31,312 nt of DNA, taken from the NCBI RefSeq assembly GCF_000497445.1, contig NZ_CM002285.1, positions 1,085,692 through 1,117,003 of the forward strand, given 5' to 3'. This stretch comes from Streptomyces roseochromogenus subsp. oscitans DS 12.976. Lineage in GTDB: Bacteria; Actinomycetota; Actinomycetes; Streptomycetales; Streptomycetaceae. This document shows positions 7,902 through 16,900 of the stretch, piece after piece (position 1 is the stretch's first letter; each line of letters starts with the position of its first letter). The notes under the pieces are model-generated. The model saw only the letters and a program-made list of their open reading frames with translations. It had not been told where the DNA came from and did no database searches. Made by a program: the position numbers and the translations under genes.

Positions 7902-9384
7902 GGTCTACTCCTTCGATGGAGGCGATCAGCTCGTGGTCGCGCCAGCCGGCCGGGTGCTCGGCGACGACACGGCCGTGGAAGAGGACCAGGACGCGGTCAC
8001 AGCGGCGCAGGTCGTCCAGTTCGTCGGAGACGACGAGGACGGCGGTGCCGTCTTCGCGGGCGCTGTCCATGCGGGCGAGCAGCGACTCCTTGGACTTCAC
8101 GTCGACCCCGGCGGTGGGGTTGATCAGCACCAGCAGGCGCGGGTCGGAGGCCAGGGCACGGGCCATGACGACCTTCTGCGCGTTGCCGCCGGACAGGTCG
8201 GACACGGGCTGGTCGGGGCCTTCGGCGTGGATGTCGAGGAGCTTGATCAGCTCGGCGGCGAAGCGGCGTCGCGCGTCGGTGCCGACGAAACCGGCCCTGC
8301 CGAGCCGGTCCAGCACGCTCAGCGTGGCGTTGTCGCCGATGCTCATGCCCGGCACCAGTCCCTGCTCGTGCCGGTCGCGCGGGACACAGCCGATCCCGGC
8401 TCGCAGCGCGGCCCGCACGTCCCCGAACGGAAGCCTCCTGCCGTCCAGTTGAGCGGTGCCGCCCGTCGCGGTGTGCAGTCCGGCGAAGGACTCGGCGAGC
8501 TCGGTCTTGCCGCTGCCGCTGGACCCGGCGAGTCCGACGACCTCGCCGCGGCGCACAGTGAGGTCGACGCCCTCGTACGCCGGCGAGGTGAGCCCGTGTG
8601 CTTCCAGGAGGACGGGAGCTCCGGTGTCAACTGACCTTTCCTGAAGGACCTGTTCGGCGATGGACTCCCCCGCCATGGCCTCCACCAGGGCGGCCTTCGG
8701 CAGGTCGGCGACGGGTGCGGTGGTGATCCAGCGGGCGTCGCGCAGCACGGTGACCGTCTGGCAGACCTCGTACACCTCCTGGAGGTGGTGCGAGATGAAC
8801 AGGAAGGTGACGCCGCAGTCCTGCAGGGAGCGCATACGGGTGAACAGCCGCTCGATCTCCCGGTTGTCGAGCTGGGCGGTGGGTTCGTCCAGCACGATGA
8901 ACCGGGCGCCGAAGCTCAACGCCCGTGCGATCTCCACCATTTGACGGTCCTCGACCCGGAGGTCGGCGGTGCGCGCCTCGGGGTCGACGCGCACGTCCCA
9001 GGTGCCGAGGAGTCCGGCGGCCTCGCGGCGCAGCCGGCGCCAGCTGATGAGGCCGCGGCCGGTCGGCTGCCGGTTCAGGAACAGGTTCTCGGCGACCGTC
9101 AGCTCCGGGACGACCGTCGGCTTCTGGTAGACGCAGGCGACCTTGCGGCGCCAGGCGTCCCGGTCGGCGAACGGGGGCGCGGGCTCGCCGTCGAAGTGGA
9201 CGGTGCCCGCGTCCGGCGCCTGCAGGCCGGTCAGGACGTTGACCAGGGTGGACTTGCCGGCGCCGTTGCGGCCGACCAGGGCGTGGGACTCGCCGGGCAG
9301 GACGGTGAGCCGTCCGTCGGCGAGGGCGAGGGTGGGGCCGTACCGTTTGACGATGCCCTCGGCTTCAACCAGCGGTGTACTCAT
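7894..9384 (-). CDS. Tandem ABC ATPase (RbsA type), second Walker B altered
   Basis: A 496-aa sugar-import ATPase with two nucleotide-binding domains, as in RbsA/MglA. Domain 1 has Walker A GRNGAGKST (38-46), a signature region LRVEDRQMVEIARAL typical of the first RbsA domain, Walker B VLDEPTAQLD with Asp166 and Glu167, and the switch His in FISHH. Domain 2 has Walker A GSSGSGKTE (287-295), signature DLSGGNAQK (397-405) and Walker B LVLINPTAGVD, where the usual Asp-Glu are Ile421-Asn422. The second site is therefore probably hydrolysis-poor, a variation known in this transporter class. ATG 9384 overlaps the stop of the binding-protein gene (ATGA); a longer upstream reading lacks family similarity. 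Confidence 0.92.
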   Translation of the reverse strand: MSTPLVEAEGIVKRYGPTLALADGRLTVLPGESHALVGRNGAGKSTLVNVLTGLQAPDAGTVHFDGEPAPPFADRDAWRRKVACVYQKPTVVPELTVAENLFLNRQPTGRGLISWRRLRREAAGLLGTWDVRVDPEARTADLRVEDRQMVEIARALSFGARFIVLDEPTAQLDNREIERLFTRMRSLQDCGVTFLFISHHLQEVYEVCQTVTVLRDARWITTAPVADLPKAALVEAMAGESIAEQVLQERSVDTGAPVLLEAHGLTSPAYEGVDLTVRRGEVVGLAGSSGSGKTELAESFAGLHTATGGTAQLDGRRLPFGDVRAALRAGIGCVPRDRHEQGLVPGMSIGDNATLSVLDRLGRAGFVGTDARRRFAAELIKLLDIHAEGPDQPVSDLSGGNAQKVVMARALASDPRLLVLINPTAGVDVKSKESLLARMDSAREDGTAVLVVSDELDDLRRCDRVLVLFHGRVVAEHPAGWRDHELIASIEGVDHG

Positions 9385-10445
9385 CGGACTGTGTTGCCCC
9401 ACAGCTTGGGGTCGTCGACGTTGGCCTTGGTGACCAGCGGCGCGGGCAGCTGGTCCTCCAGGACGCCGCCCGGCAGCTTCACGATCGTGGACCCGTGGTC
9501 GGTCGGACCCGGCTTGAAGGTCTTCCCGGCCATGGCCGCCTTGATGTAGTAGAGGCCGTACTGGGCGTAGGCGTCGGCGGGCTGAGAGACCGTTGCGTCG
9601 ATCTGGCCCTTGCGGATGGCGTCGAACTCCTGAGGGATGCCGTCGTTCGAGACGATGGCGATGTGGCCCTGCTGCCCGGCCGGTTTCAGCATGTTCTTGG
9701 ACTTCAGGGTCTGCAGGGTCGGTGCGAGGTAGACACCGCCGGCCTGCAGGTAGATGCCCTTGATGTCGGGGTTGGCGTTGAGCAGCGTGTCCAGCTTGGC
9801 GGCGGCCGTGTCGGACTCCCACTTGGCGGGGATCTCCAGCACCTTGAGCTTCGGGTACTTCTTCTTCACACAGGAGCGGAAGGCCTCGGAGCGGTCACGG
9901 CCGTTGACCGATGCCAGGTCGCCCATGATCTGTACGACCTTGCCGCTGCTCACATGCTGTCCGAGGTAGTCGCAGGCCTTCTCGCCGTAGGCCACGTTGT
10001 CGGCGCGCACCACCATGGCGACCTTGCCCTTGTCGGGCGCGACGTCCACGGCGACCACGGGCACGCCCTTGCGTTCGGCCTGGTCGAGTCCGGCCTGGAT
10101 GGCGGCGCTGTCCAGCGGGGCGACCACCAACCCCTTGACTCCCTGGGTGAGTTCGTTGTCGATGTCGGTGATCTGCTGCGAGGGGTCGCTGTTGGAGTTG
10201 ACCGTCTTCAGCACCTCAACGCCCTCGGCCTTGGCCATCTTGGGCACGTAGTCGTTGTACGACTGCCAGAACGGCGAGGTCAGCAGCGGCAGGATGACGC
10301 CGACCTTGCCGGTGCCTCCGCCGCCCGCGCTCGCGGTGTCCTTGGTGCTGCCGCAGGCGGCGAGCATGAGCGAGGCACCGGCGGCCAGGGCCGCCGCGCC
10401 GATGATCCGGGACCTGCTGCGCTTCCTGACAGTGCTCGCGGGCAT
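9381..10445 (-). CDS. Sugar-binding lipoprotein of the fucose importer
   Basis: A 354-aa periplasmic-binding-protein-like (Peripla_BP_4, RbsB class) lipoprotein and first gene of the fucose operon. The signal peptide MPASTVRKRSRSRIIGAA continues to the lipobox LAAC with Cys31. The mature protein starts with VGVILPLLTSPFW and contains the class motifs DIDNELTQGVKGLVVAPLDS, GVPVVAVDVA, RADNVAYGEKA, GDLASVNGRDRSEAF and VSNDGIPQEFDAIRKGQIDATVSQ. The ATG at 10445 has GAGGAG upstream; reading further upstream would run through the regulator-binding palindromes, so it is rejected. Cargo (L-fucose) is inferred from context. Expression is probably controlled by the divergent FCD regulator through sites at 10498-10514 and 10561-10575. 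Confidence 0.9.
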   Translation of the reverse strand: MPASTVRKRSRSRIIGAAALAAGASLMLAACGSTKDTASAGGGGTGKVGVILPLLTSPFWQSYNDYVPKMAKAEGVEVLKTVNSNSDPSQQITDIDNELTQGVKGLVVAPLDSAAIQAGLDQAERKGVPVVAVDVAPDKGKVAMVVRADNVAYGEKACDYLGQHVSSGKVVQIMGDLASVNGRDRSEAFRSCVKKKYPKLKVLEIPAKWESDTAAAKLDTLLNANPDIKGIYLQAGGVYLAPTLQTLKSKNMLKPAGQQGHIAIVSNDGIPQEFDAIRKGQIDATVSQPADAYAQYGLYYIKAAMAGKTFKPGPTDHGSTIVKLPGGVLEDQLPAPLVTKANVDDPKLWGNTVR

Positions 10446-10497
10446 CTCGCGCTCCTCGTTGAGGGTTTGTCGAGGGTGTTCAAGCAGACGCCGCATA

Positions 10498-10514
10498 CTT
10501 ATCAGACCAATAAG
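10498..10514. promoter_or_regulatory. Degenerate FCD/GntR-type operator before the fucose operon
   Basis: The sequence CTTATCAGACCAATAAG has 5-bp inverted ends (CTTAT/ATAAG). On the minus strand it contains TGGTCTGATAA, which fits the FadR-family consensus TNGTNNNACNA at all but one conserved position. It lies 53-69 bp upstream of the binding-protein start codon, within a likely promoter. It is probably a second binding site of the adjacent GntR regulator. No binding data; inferred from motif and position. Confidence 0.45.
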
Positions 10515-10560
10515 CCGGATCAACACCCTCGTGCACGGAAAATTCAGCGCTGGAAGCCGT

Positions 10561-10575
10561 AGTGGTCCGACCACT
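10561..10575. promoter_or_regulatory. Perfect palindromic operator of the FCD/GntR regulator
   Basis: AGTGGTCCGACCACT is a perfect 7-bp inverted repeat around one base. Its core TGGTCCGACCA matches the FadR-subfamily consensus TNGTNNNACNA exactly. It sits 42 bp upstream of the regulator start and within the 172-bp divergent promoter region shared with the fucose operon, the expected place for an autoregulatory operator. Confidence 0.7.
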
Positions 10576-10617
10576 CTGCTGGCTAGACTGCGGCGCACCG
10601 GGGGAGGGAGGAGCGCC

Positions 10618-11343
10618 GTGGACGAGGAAGCCCCGCAGAAGGGCACGGTGACCCAGCGCGCCATCGAGGAGATCAAGGCGATGATCGCCGAGGGCCGGCT
10701 GGAGCCCGGCCAGCGACTGCCCACCGAGCGGGATCTCGCCGCCCGGCTGGGCATCTCCCGCAGCTCGATGCGGGAGGCGATCCGCGCCCTGACCGTGATG
10801 GGCGTCCTTGAGGCCCGGCACGGCTCCGGGATCTATGTCACCGCGCTGGAGGCCGGCGATCTGCTGGAGACCTTCGGGGTGGTCGCGGATCTGTCCAGGG
10901 GCCCACGGCTGGTGGAACTGCTGGAGGTGCGCCGGATCCTGGAGTCGACGGCGACCGCGCTCGCCGCGGCGCGCATCACCGAGGGCCAACTGTCCGCGGT
11001 CGGGAAGCACTTGGCGGCGATGAACGCCACCGACGACCCCGAGGAGATCCTCGCCCACGACCTCGCCTTCCACCGCGAGATCGCGGCCGCCGCGGGCAAC
11101 GAGACCATGGCCGCCATCCTGGACGGTCTGTCCTCCCGCACCTTCCGCGCCCGCGTCTGGCGCGGCTATCAGGAGGAGGGCGCGTTCGCCCGCACCCGCC
11201 GCGAACACGCCGCCATCCACCGCGCCCTCGCCGCGCGCGATCCGGAGGCGGCGAGGGCTGCTGCCGCGGCTCATGTGGGCGAGGTGGAGGAGTGGCTGCG
11301 GGCGCAGGTCGCGGGGCCGAGCGGGGAGGGACCCGGGGAGTAG
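10618..11343 (+). CDS. FadR/FCD-family GntR regulator of the fucose operon
   Basis: A 241-aa transcription factor. The winged helix-turn-helix (about 10-75) has IEEIKAMIAEGRLEPGQRLP, ERDLAARLGISRSSMREAIRAL and GVLEARHGSGIYV. The C-terminal all-helical FCD ligand domain has the Asp/His metal residues in HDLAFHREI, REHAAIHRAL and AHVGEVEEWL. GTG 10618 follows a long GGGAGGGAGGAG and gives the standard N-terminus; an upstream extension would read through the palindrome. It is divergent from the fucose importer, so it most likely senses L-fucose or a pathway intermediate such as 2-keto-3-deoxy-L-fuconate. Whether it represses or activates cannot be told from sequence. Confidence 0.9.
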   Translation: MDEEAPQKGTVTQRAIEEIKAMIAEGRLEPGQRLPTERDLAARLGISRSSMREAIRALTVMGVLEARHGSGIYVTALEAGDLLETFGVVADLSRGPRLVELLEVRRILESTATALAAARITEGQLSAVGKHLAAMNATDDPEEILAHDLAFHREIAAAAGNETMAAILDGLSSRTFRARVWRGYQEEGAFARTRREHAAIHRALAARDPEAARAAAAAHVGEVEEWLRAQVAGPSGEGPGE

Positions 11344-11364
11344 CCCGGGATGTGGATCAGTCTC

Positions 11365-11400
11365 GTACGGGTGGACAACGGCACTGGCCCCACCCGGTAC
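11365..11400. terminator. Stem-loop between convergent regulator and oxidase genes
   Basis: GTACGGGTGG and CCACCCGGTAC can pair into a stem of ten base pairs with one bulged G and a loop of about 15 nt. It lies in the 68-bp gap between the stops of the GntR regulator (plus strand) and the multicopper oxidase (minus strand). There is no U-tract on either side, which is common for actinobacterial terminators. A bidirectional terminator is the likeliest role. Confidence 0.45.
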
Positions 11401-11411
11401 CGAAGAGAATG

Positions 11412-12893
11412 TCAGGTGCAGCGCAGCAGGATCATGAACCCGTAGTCCATGTGGAGCTGCTGGTGGCAATGGAACAGGGACAGTCCTGGCTGGTCGGCGG
11501 TGAAGTCGAGGTCGAGGGTCTGGTAGCCGCCGAGCATGACGACGTCCTTGCGCAGGCCCCGGGTGGGGGTGCCGGAGATGTGGGTGACCTCGAAGGTGTG
11601 GCGGTGCAGGTGCAGGGGGTGGATGTCGTCGGAGGCGTTGCGCAGCCGCATCCGGTACCGCTTGCCGCGCTCGGTCTCCAGTACCGGCTTGTTGGTGTCC
11701 AGGGAGAAGGGGACGCCGTTGAGGGGCCAGAGGTTGAATCCCTTCTCGGCGGCGTTGCGCTTCTCCACCAGCAGGTCGATCGTGCCGTCGGGCCGTTGGG
11801 CGGTGGAGCCGGGACGGGTGAAGGTGCGGTAGTCCCAGGTGAATGCGGGCGGCGCGGTCCATTGGGGGGTGCCGCTGCGGCCGGCGTACTCCACCACGGT
11901 GCCCATGCCGGCGTTCCGGTCGTCGTCCGACGTGTCTCCGAGCACCCACACGCCGGGGCGGTTCATCTCCACGATGGCCGAGACGCGTTCGGCGGTGCCG
12001 ATCCACAGCACGGGCACATCGGCCTGACGGGGTACCGGGTTGCCGTCGAGTGCGACGACTTTGAAGGTGTGGCCGGGCAGGGCGAGGCTGCGGATCTCGG
12101 TGGCGCTGGCGTTGAGGACGTGGAACAGCACGCGCTGTCCGGTCCTGACCTTGATGGGCCGGCCGTGGCCCAGTTTGCGGCCGTTGACGCTGAAGGCGCG
12201 GTAGCCGACCTCGTAGCCGCGCGGCATGCCCCGGGCCAGCGAGTCGGCCATCGCCCTCTCGCCCTTGCGCTTCAGGTCCGGCACCGGGGAGCCGGCCAGG
12301 AAGGTCTGCGGGATGTCCCCGCCATGACTGAGGGACGGCTCGAACTCCTTCAGCGTCAGGAAGACTTCCTGGTCGTAGGCGCCGGGGTGGGTCTTCGGCT
12401 CGATGTAGACCGGTCCGGCCTGACCGGAGTACGTGCCGCGGGTCAGGTCGCCGAGTGCGGCCACATGGGTGTGGTAGAAGCGGAAACCGGCCGGTCCTGG
12501 GGTGAACGACAGGCGCCGCATCCCGTGCGCGGGGATGTACGGGGTGCCCTCCTCGGCAGCCCCGTCCACCCCGGCGGGGACGCGCTGACCGTGCCAGTGC
12601 AGCAGTTCGGGAGTGCCGGTGTCGTTGTGGACGTCGACCACGACCGGACGGCCTTCGGTGAACCGCAGCAGCGGACCGGGGAACCGGCCGTTGTACGTCG
12701 TGGTCGACACGACCGTACCCGGTGCGAGCTCGACCTGCCCGGTCGCGATCCGCAGCGTGTAGTCCGCCCTGCCCGAGGGAACGGCCTCGCTCATCGCCGC
12801 CCGCGACTCACAGCCGGCGACGCCACCGGCACCCGCTGCGGCCAGCACGGACACGCCACCCAGCCTGAGGGCGTCGCGACGAGAGACGGCCAC
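11412..12893 (-). CDS. Tat-exported multicopper oxidase (laccase-like)
   Basis: A 493-aa three-domain multicopper oxidase. The N-terminus has the twin-arginine motif SRRDALRLGG and a lipobox-like AGC at Cys28, so it is probably a folded-exported lipoprotein. Copper motifs are His99-Trp-His101-Gly, His141-Thr-His143, His425-x-x-His428-x-His430 and His475-Cys476-His477 with His481. The residue five positions after His481, the axial site of the type 1 copper, is Phe486 rather than Met, as in high-potential laccases. GTG 12893 has GGAG close upstream. Physiological substrate is unknown (phenolics, metals or others). It has its own promoter region and sits between two sugar operons with no evident tie to them. 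Confidence 0.9.
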   Translation of the reverse strand: MAVSRRDALRLGGVSVLAAAGAGGVAGCESRAAMSEAVPSGRADYTLRIATGQVELAPGTVVSTTTYNGRFPGPLLRFTEGRPVVVDVHNDTGTPELLHWHGQRVPAGVDGAAEEGTPYIPAHGMRRLSFTPGPAGFRFYHTHVAALGDLTRGTYSGQAGPVYIEPKTHPGAYDQEVFLTLKEFEPSLSHGGDIPQTFLAGSPVPDLKRKGERAMADSLARGMPRGYEVGYRAFSVNGRKLGHGRPIKVRTGQRVLFHVLNASATEIRSLALPGHTFKVVALDGNPVPRQADVPVLWIGTAERVSAIVEMNRPGVWVLGDTSDDDRNAGMGTVVEYAGRSGTPQWTAPPAFTWDYRTFTRPGSTAQRPDGTIDLLVEKRNAAEKGFNLWPLNGVPFSLDTNKPVLETERGKRYRMRLRNASDDIHPLHLHRHTFEVTHISGTPTRGLRKDVVMLGGYQTLDLDFTADQPGLSLFHCHQQLHMDYGFMILLRCT

Positions 12894-13511
12894 GGCTCCG
12901 CTCCCTTCCCCGTTGCGCTCGGAGCGCCCAGGTCGATTCGGGTTGGTTAGATGTGCGCTTAAGTCCCACTATGAATGGATAATTCGCTACGACGGCGATA
13001 TGCAGCTTCGTGACGGGGCGGATTACCGCGATTGCACCCTGGGCAACCGAGGACCGCAGGGCACCGGCCGAACCGGCCCGCGAGGCACTCGGCGTCGACG
13101 CCCCGCAGAAGACGGACCGACGGAGGCATTGCCACCTTGCCGTCGGCGGTCGCTGGACCTGCCGGTCCGGACGCCCCACCCATCGCGGACAGCCGCCGGC
13201 TGCTGCCGGGCTCCGACACCGGCTGCCACGAGATGCCCCAACGCGCGTTCGGGGCGGCCGGTTTCGTACCCCGGCCGGTGACCCTGGCGAGACGGGCCGG
13301 CACCCGGGGACCCGCCAGGTCCTCGGCCAGCTGGCGGAACCGGTCGTCGCGCGCGGCGTGTGAGGGGCACGGCTCGTCGGCCGTTACGGCCCTTCGCGCC
13401 AGCCCCCTACCCCATGATGTACGCGTGACGGGAACATCCTTACGAGAGGGGCCGGGCGGGCTGCCCGCCGACGGGCCCTACTGACCGGAACTCCCCTGCC
13501 CCGAACGGGAC
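12894..13511. other. 618-bp stretch without a convincing gene
   Basis: The first 130 bp are comparatively AT-rich and should hold the oxidase promoter on the minus strand, though no clear -35/-10 pair stands out. From about 13120 to 13310 the plus frame that includes LLPGSDTGCHEMPQRAF and AAGFVPRPVTLARRAG has G/C-rich third positions like real genes, but it lacks a good start and loses coding character downstream, which suggests a gene relic. A short frame from GTG 13425 ends at TGA 13482-13484. A perfect 13-bp palindrome GGCCGTTACGGCC lies at 13379-13391. No family is recognised. Confidence 0.4.
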
Positions 13512-13907
13512 GTGCTCGCTCGCCTGCTGCTGCTCGCCCGTGCGGACGGCGCCGAACGGCGTTCCGAGGTGCTGCGGGGCGAACGCACCGCCGCGGCGCG
13601 CGCGGCCCTGATGCGGGAGTGCGCCAACGGGCGGTGGAGCAATGTCCTGCAGGTCCATCAACTCGGCTTGCTCGCCTGGCTGCTCGGCGTCGCCGCCGGC
13701 TGGTTGGTCATCGTCCACGGGTGCGATCCGGCGCTGCTGCCGGAACGGCAGCGCTCGGCCCGGCCCGAGCAGTTCACCGTGGACGGGCCTGCCACCGAGA
13801 TCCCCGCTGCGCTACGTGCACCCGTCCGGGCCCGGAGATCCCCCGCCGCCCGCGTCGCCCCCGGCGGACTGACGCGGGCGGTGCCCCGGGTCAGCGCCGC
13901 AGCCTGA
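13512..13907 (+). pseudogene. Unrecognised ORF with one membrane helix, possible relic
   Basis: A 131-aa frame from GTG 13512 (preceded weakly by GAACGGGA) has strongly G/C-biased third positions over its first 100 codons, unlike a random frame. It encodes a charged, helical-looking N-terminus and one hydrophobic segment, LGLLAWLLGVAAGWLVIVHG (about 52-71), then a Pro/Arg-rich tail. I do not recognise the family. An in-frame TGA at 13482 separates it from a short upstream frame in the same phase, consistent with a broken gene. Its 3' end overlaps the last 17 bases of the convergent GH38 gene. Either a small membrane protein or a decayed remnant. Confidence 0.3.
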
Positions 13908-16900
13908 GCGTCACCAGTTCGAACGGCCGCAGTCGTACGGTGATCCGGTCGCCGTCGCGCTCCGGCGGCTCGGTGTCGTCGGACGGCCGTTCCAGCAGGT
14001 CGGTCACGATGACGTCCGCGACCTCGAACCCGGCCGTGAGGGTGGCGCGGGCCCGGCCGCCGTACGCCTCGTGGAACCGGACCACCACGTCCCCGCTGCC
14101 GTCATCGGCCAGCTTCACCGCCGTGACGACCACGGCGTCGTTGTCGACGGTGACCAGCGGGGCGACCGCGTGGGCGCCGGTCAGACGGCGTTCGGGCACG
14201 TTGATCCGCCAGCCCTCGCGGACCGCGTCGGCGATCGAGGCGCCCGGGATCAGGGCGTGCCGGAAGCGCTGGACGCCCTGGTCGGTCTCGGGGTCGGGGA
14301 AGCGCGGGGCGCGGAGCAGAGAGACGCGGACCGTGGTCGTCGTACCGCGGTCGCCGTCGGTGCGCACGGTGCGGGTCACGTCGTGGCCGTACGTCGAGTC
14401 GTTGACGACGGCGACGCCCCAGCCGGGCTCCTCCAGGTGGACGAACCGGTGGTTGCACGCCTCGAACCTGGCGGCCTCCCAGGAGGTGTTGGTGTGGGTG
14501 GGGCGGAAGACATGCCCGAACTGGGTATCGGAGGCGTACCGTTCGGCGTGCAGGTCGAGCGGGAAGGACAGCTTCAGGAACTTCTCCGTCTCGTGCCAGT
14601 CGACCTCGGTGTCGATCACCAGGCACCGCTCGCCGGGCGGCAGGGACAGCACCTGGGTGACGCGGGAGTCGCCGAAAGCGCGCGCGATCCGCACCGACGC
14701 GCCGTCCTCACCGGCCCGGACCGACTCCGCGTCCGTGAGGTCCGTGACCGTGTTCCGGTAGAACTCGTCCACGTCCCAGGCGTCCCACATGTTCGGGAAG
14801 TCCTGGTGGAGTTGGAGCAGGTTGGCGGCCTTGCCGGGGGCGACGGTCTCGCGGTCGGCCTGGATGTCGTAGGCGGAGACGATCAGCCCCCGGGTATCGA
14901 TCTCGACCCGGAGCAGGCCATTGGACAGGACGAATCCGCCGTCGGCGGGTGGCACGAGGCTCGTTCCCTGCGGCAGCAGGTGCGGCCCGGCGCCACCGGC
15001 GGGAACCCCGGCGCGGCGGTGCGGCGCCGCGTTGAAGACCAGCTCCCGGTCCCCCGCTCCGGCCAGGGCCCGCTGCGCGGCACCGGTGATCTCGTCCAGT
15101 TCCGCGGCGATCCGCTCGTAAGTCGCCCTCGCCTCGCGGTGCACCCAGGCGATGGACGAGCCGGGCAGGATGTCGTGGAACTGGTGCAGCAGGACCGTCT
15201 TCCAGATCCGGTCCAAGTCCGCGTAGGGGTAGGGGAATCCGGTGCGTACGGCGGCGGTGGCCGTCCACAACTCCGCCTCGCGGAGCAGGTGTTCGCTGCG
15301 CCGGTTGCCCTGCTTGGTCTTGGCCTGACTGGTGAGCGTGGCGCGGTGCAGTTCGAGGTACAGCTCTCCGACCCAGACGGGCGCCTGTGGGTACTCGGCC
15401 TCGGCCTTCTGGAAGAAGGCGCGGGGTGTCTCCCAGACGACGGCCGGCGAGCCTTCGAGGTCGTGGAGCCGGGCCGCCTTGGCGACCATCTCGCGGGTCG
15501 TGCCGCCGCCTCCGTCGCCCCAGCCGGTGGGTGCGAGGGAGTGCCGGGCCCGGCCCTTGTCCTTGAAGTTGCGCTCCGCATGGGCGAGTTCGCTGCCCTT
15601 CATGGAGCAGTTGTAGGTGTCGACGGGCGGGAAGTGGGTGAGGATCCGGGTGCCGTCGATGCCCTCCCACTGAAAGGTGTGGTGCGGGAACTTGTTGGTC
15701 TGCGACCAGGAGATCTTCTGCGTCAGCAGCCACTTGCTGCCCGCGGCCTTGATGATCTGCGGAAGTCCGGCGGCGAAGCCGAAGGTGTCGGGCAGCCAGG
15801 CCTCCTCGTTCTCGATGCCGAACTCGTCGAGGAAGAAGCGCTTTCCGTGTACGAACTGACGGGCCATGGCCTCCGAGCCCGGCATGTTGGTGTCCGATTC
15901 CACCCACATCCCGCCGGCCGGCACGAACCGCCCCTCCGCGACGGCCTTCTTCACCCGCGCCCACACCTCGGGACGGTGCTCCTTCACCCACGCCCACTGC
16001 TGGGCCTGGGACATGGCGAAGACGAACTCCGGCTCGTCCTCGATGAGGGCGGTCATGTTGGAGGTCGTACGGGCCACCTTGCGGACCGTCTCACGCAGTG
16101 GCCACAGCCAGGCCGAGTCGATGTGCGCGTGCCCGACGGCGCTGATCCGGTGCGCGGACGGTACGGCGGGCGCCGACAGCACACCGGTGAGCCGTTCCCT
16201 GGCACGGCCGGCCGTGCCGTTCACGTCCTGGAGGTCGACGGCGTCCAGGGCCCGCTCGACCGCGCGCAGGATGTCGTGGCGGCGTGCCGAGTCCACGGGC
16301 AGCTCGGCCATCAGTTCGCCGAGCACCTCCAGGTCCATGACCAGCTGCCACACGGTCTCGTCGAAGACGGCGAGATCCATGCGGGTGAGCGTGTACTGGG
16401 GCTCGACGCCGGCCGTCTCCTTGTCGCCCAGCCGGGTGGGCAGGAAGGGGTGGTAGTCGAGGATGACGGGGTTGGAGGCGGCCTCGATGTGCAGGCGCAC
16501 CTCCTCGCCGCCCTCGACCGGCGCGCCGATCCGCACCCACTGGTTGCGCGGGTTGAGGCCCTTCACCGGGGTGCCGTCGGGCCGGTAGACCAGGCCCTCG
16601 CACTGGAAGCCGGGCATGTTCTCGTCGAAGCCCAGGTCGAGCAGGGCCTCGACGGACTTTCCGGCCCACGCCTCGGGCACGGTCCCGGTCACCCGGAACC
16701 AGCTCGTGCCCCAGGGAGCACCCCACCGGGCGCCGGCCTCGATGGGCTCCGGCTCGGCGGCGAGTCCCTCCGCGACCGGTACGGGCTCGCCGGGCGCGTG
16801 CCAGACCGCGACCCGCAGCGGCACGGACTCGGGGTACACGGCGGGGCGGATGCGTTCGTCGAGGACACGCCTGAGGCGGGCTTCCACCAGAGTGCGGTCG

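Noticed and set aside
11412..12893. Multicopper oxidase as a member of the N-glycan or fucose pathway
   Set aside because: No oxidase step is needed in either route, and it is separated from both operons by its own promoter region and a stem-loop. Adjacency alone is weak evidence.
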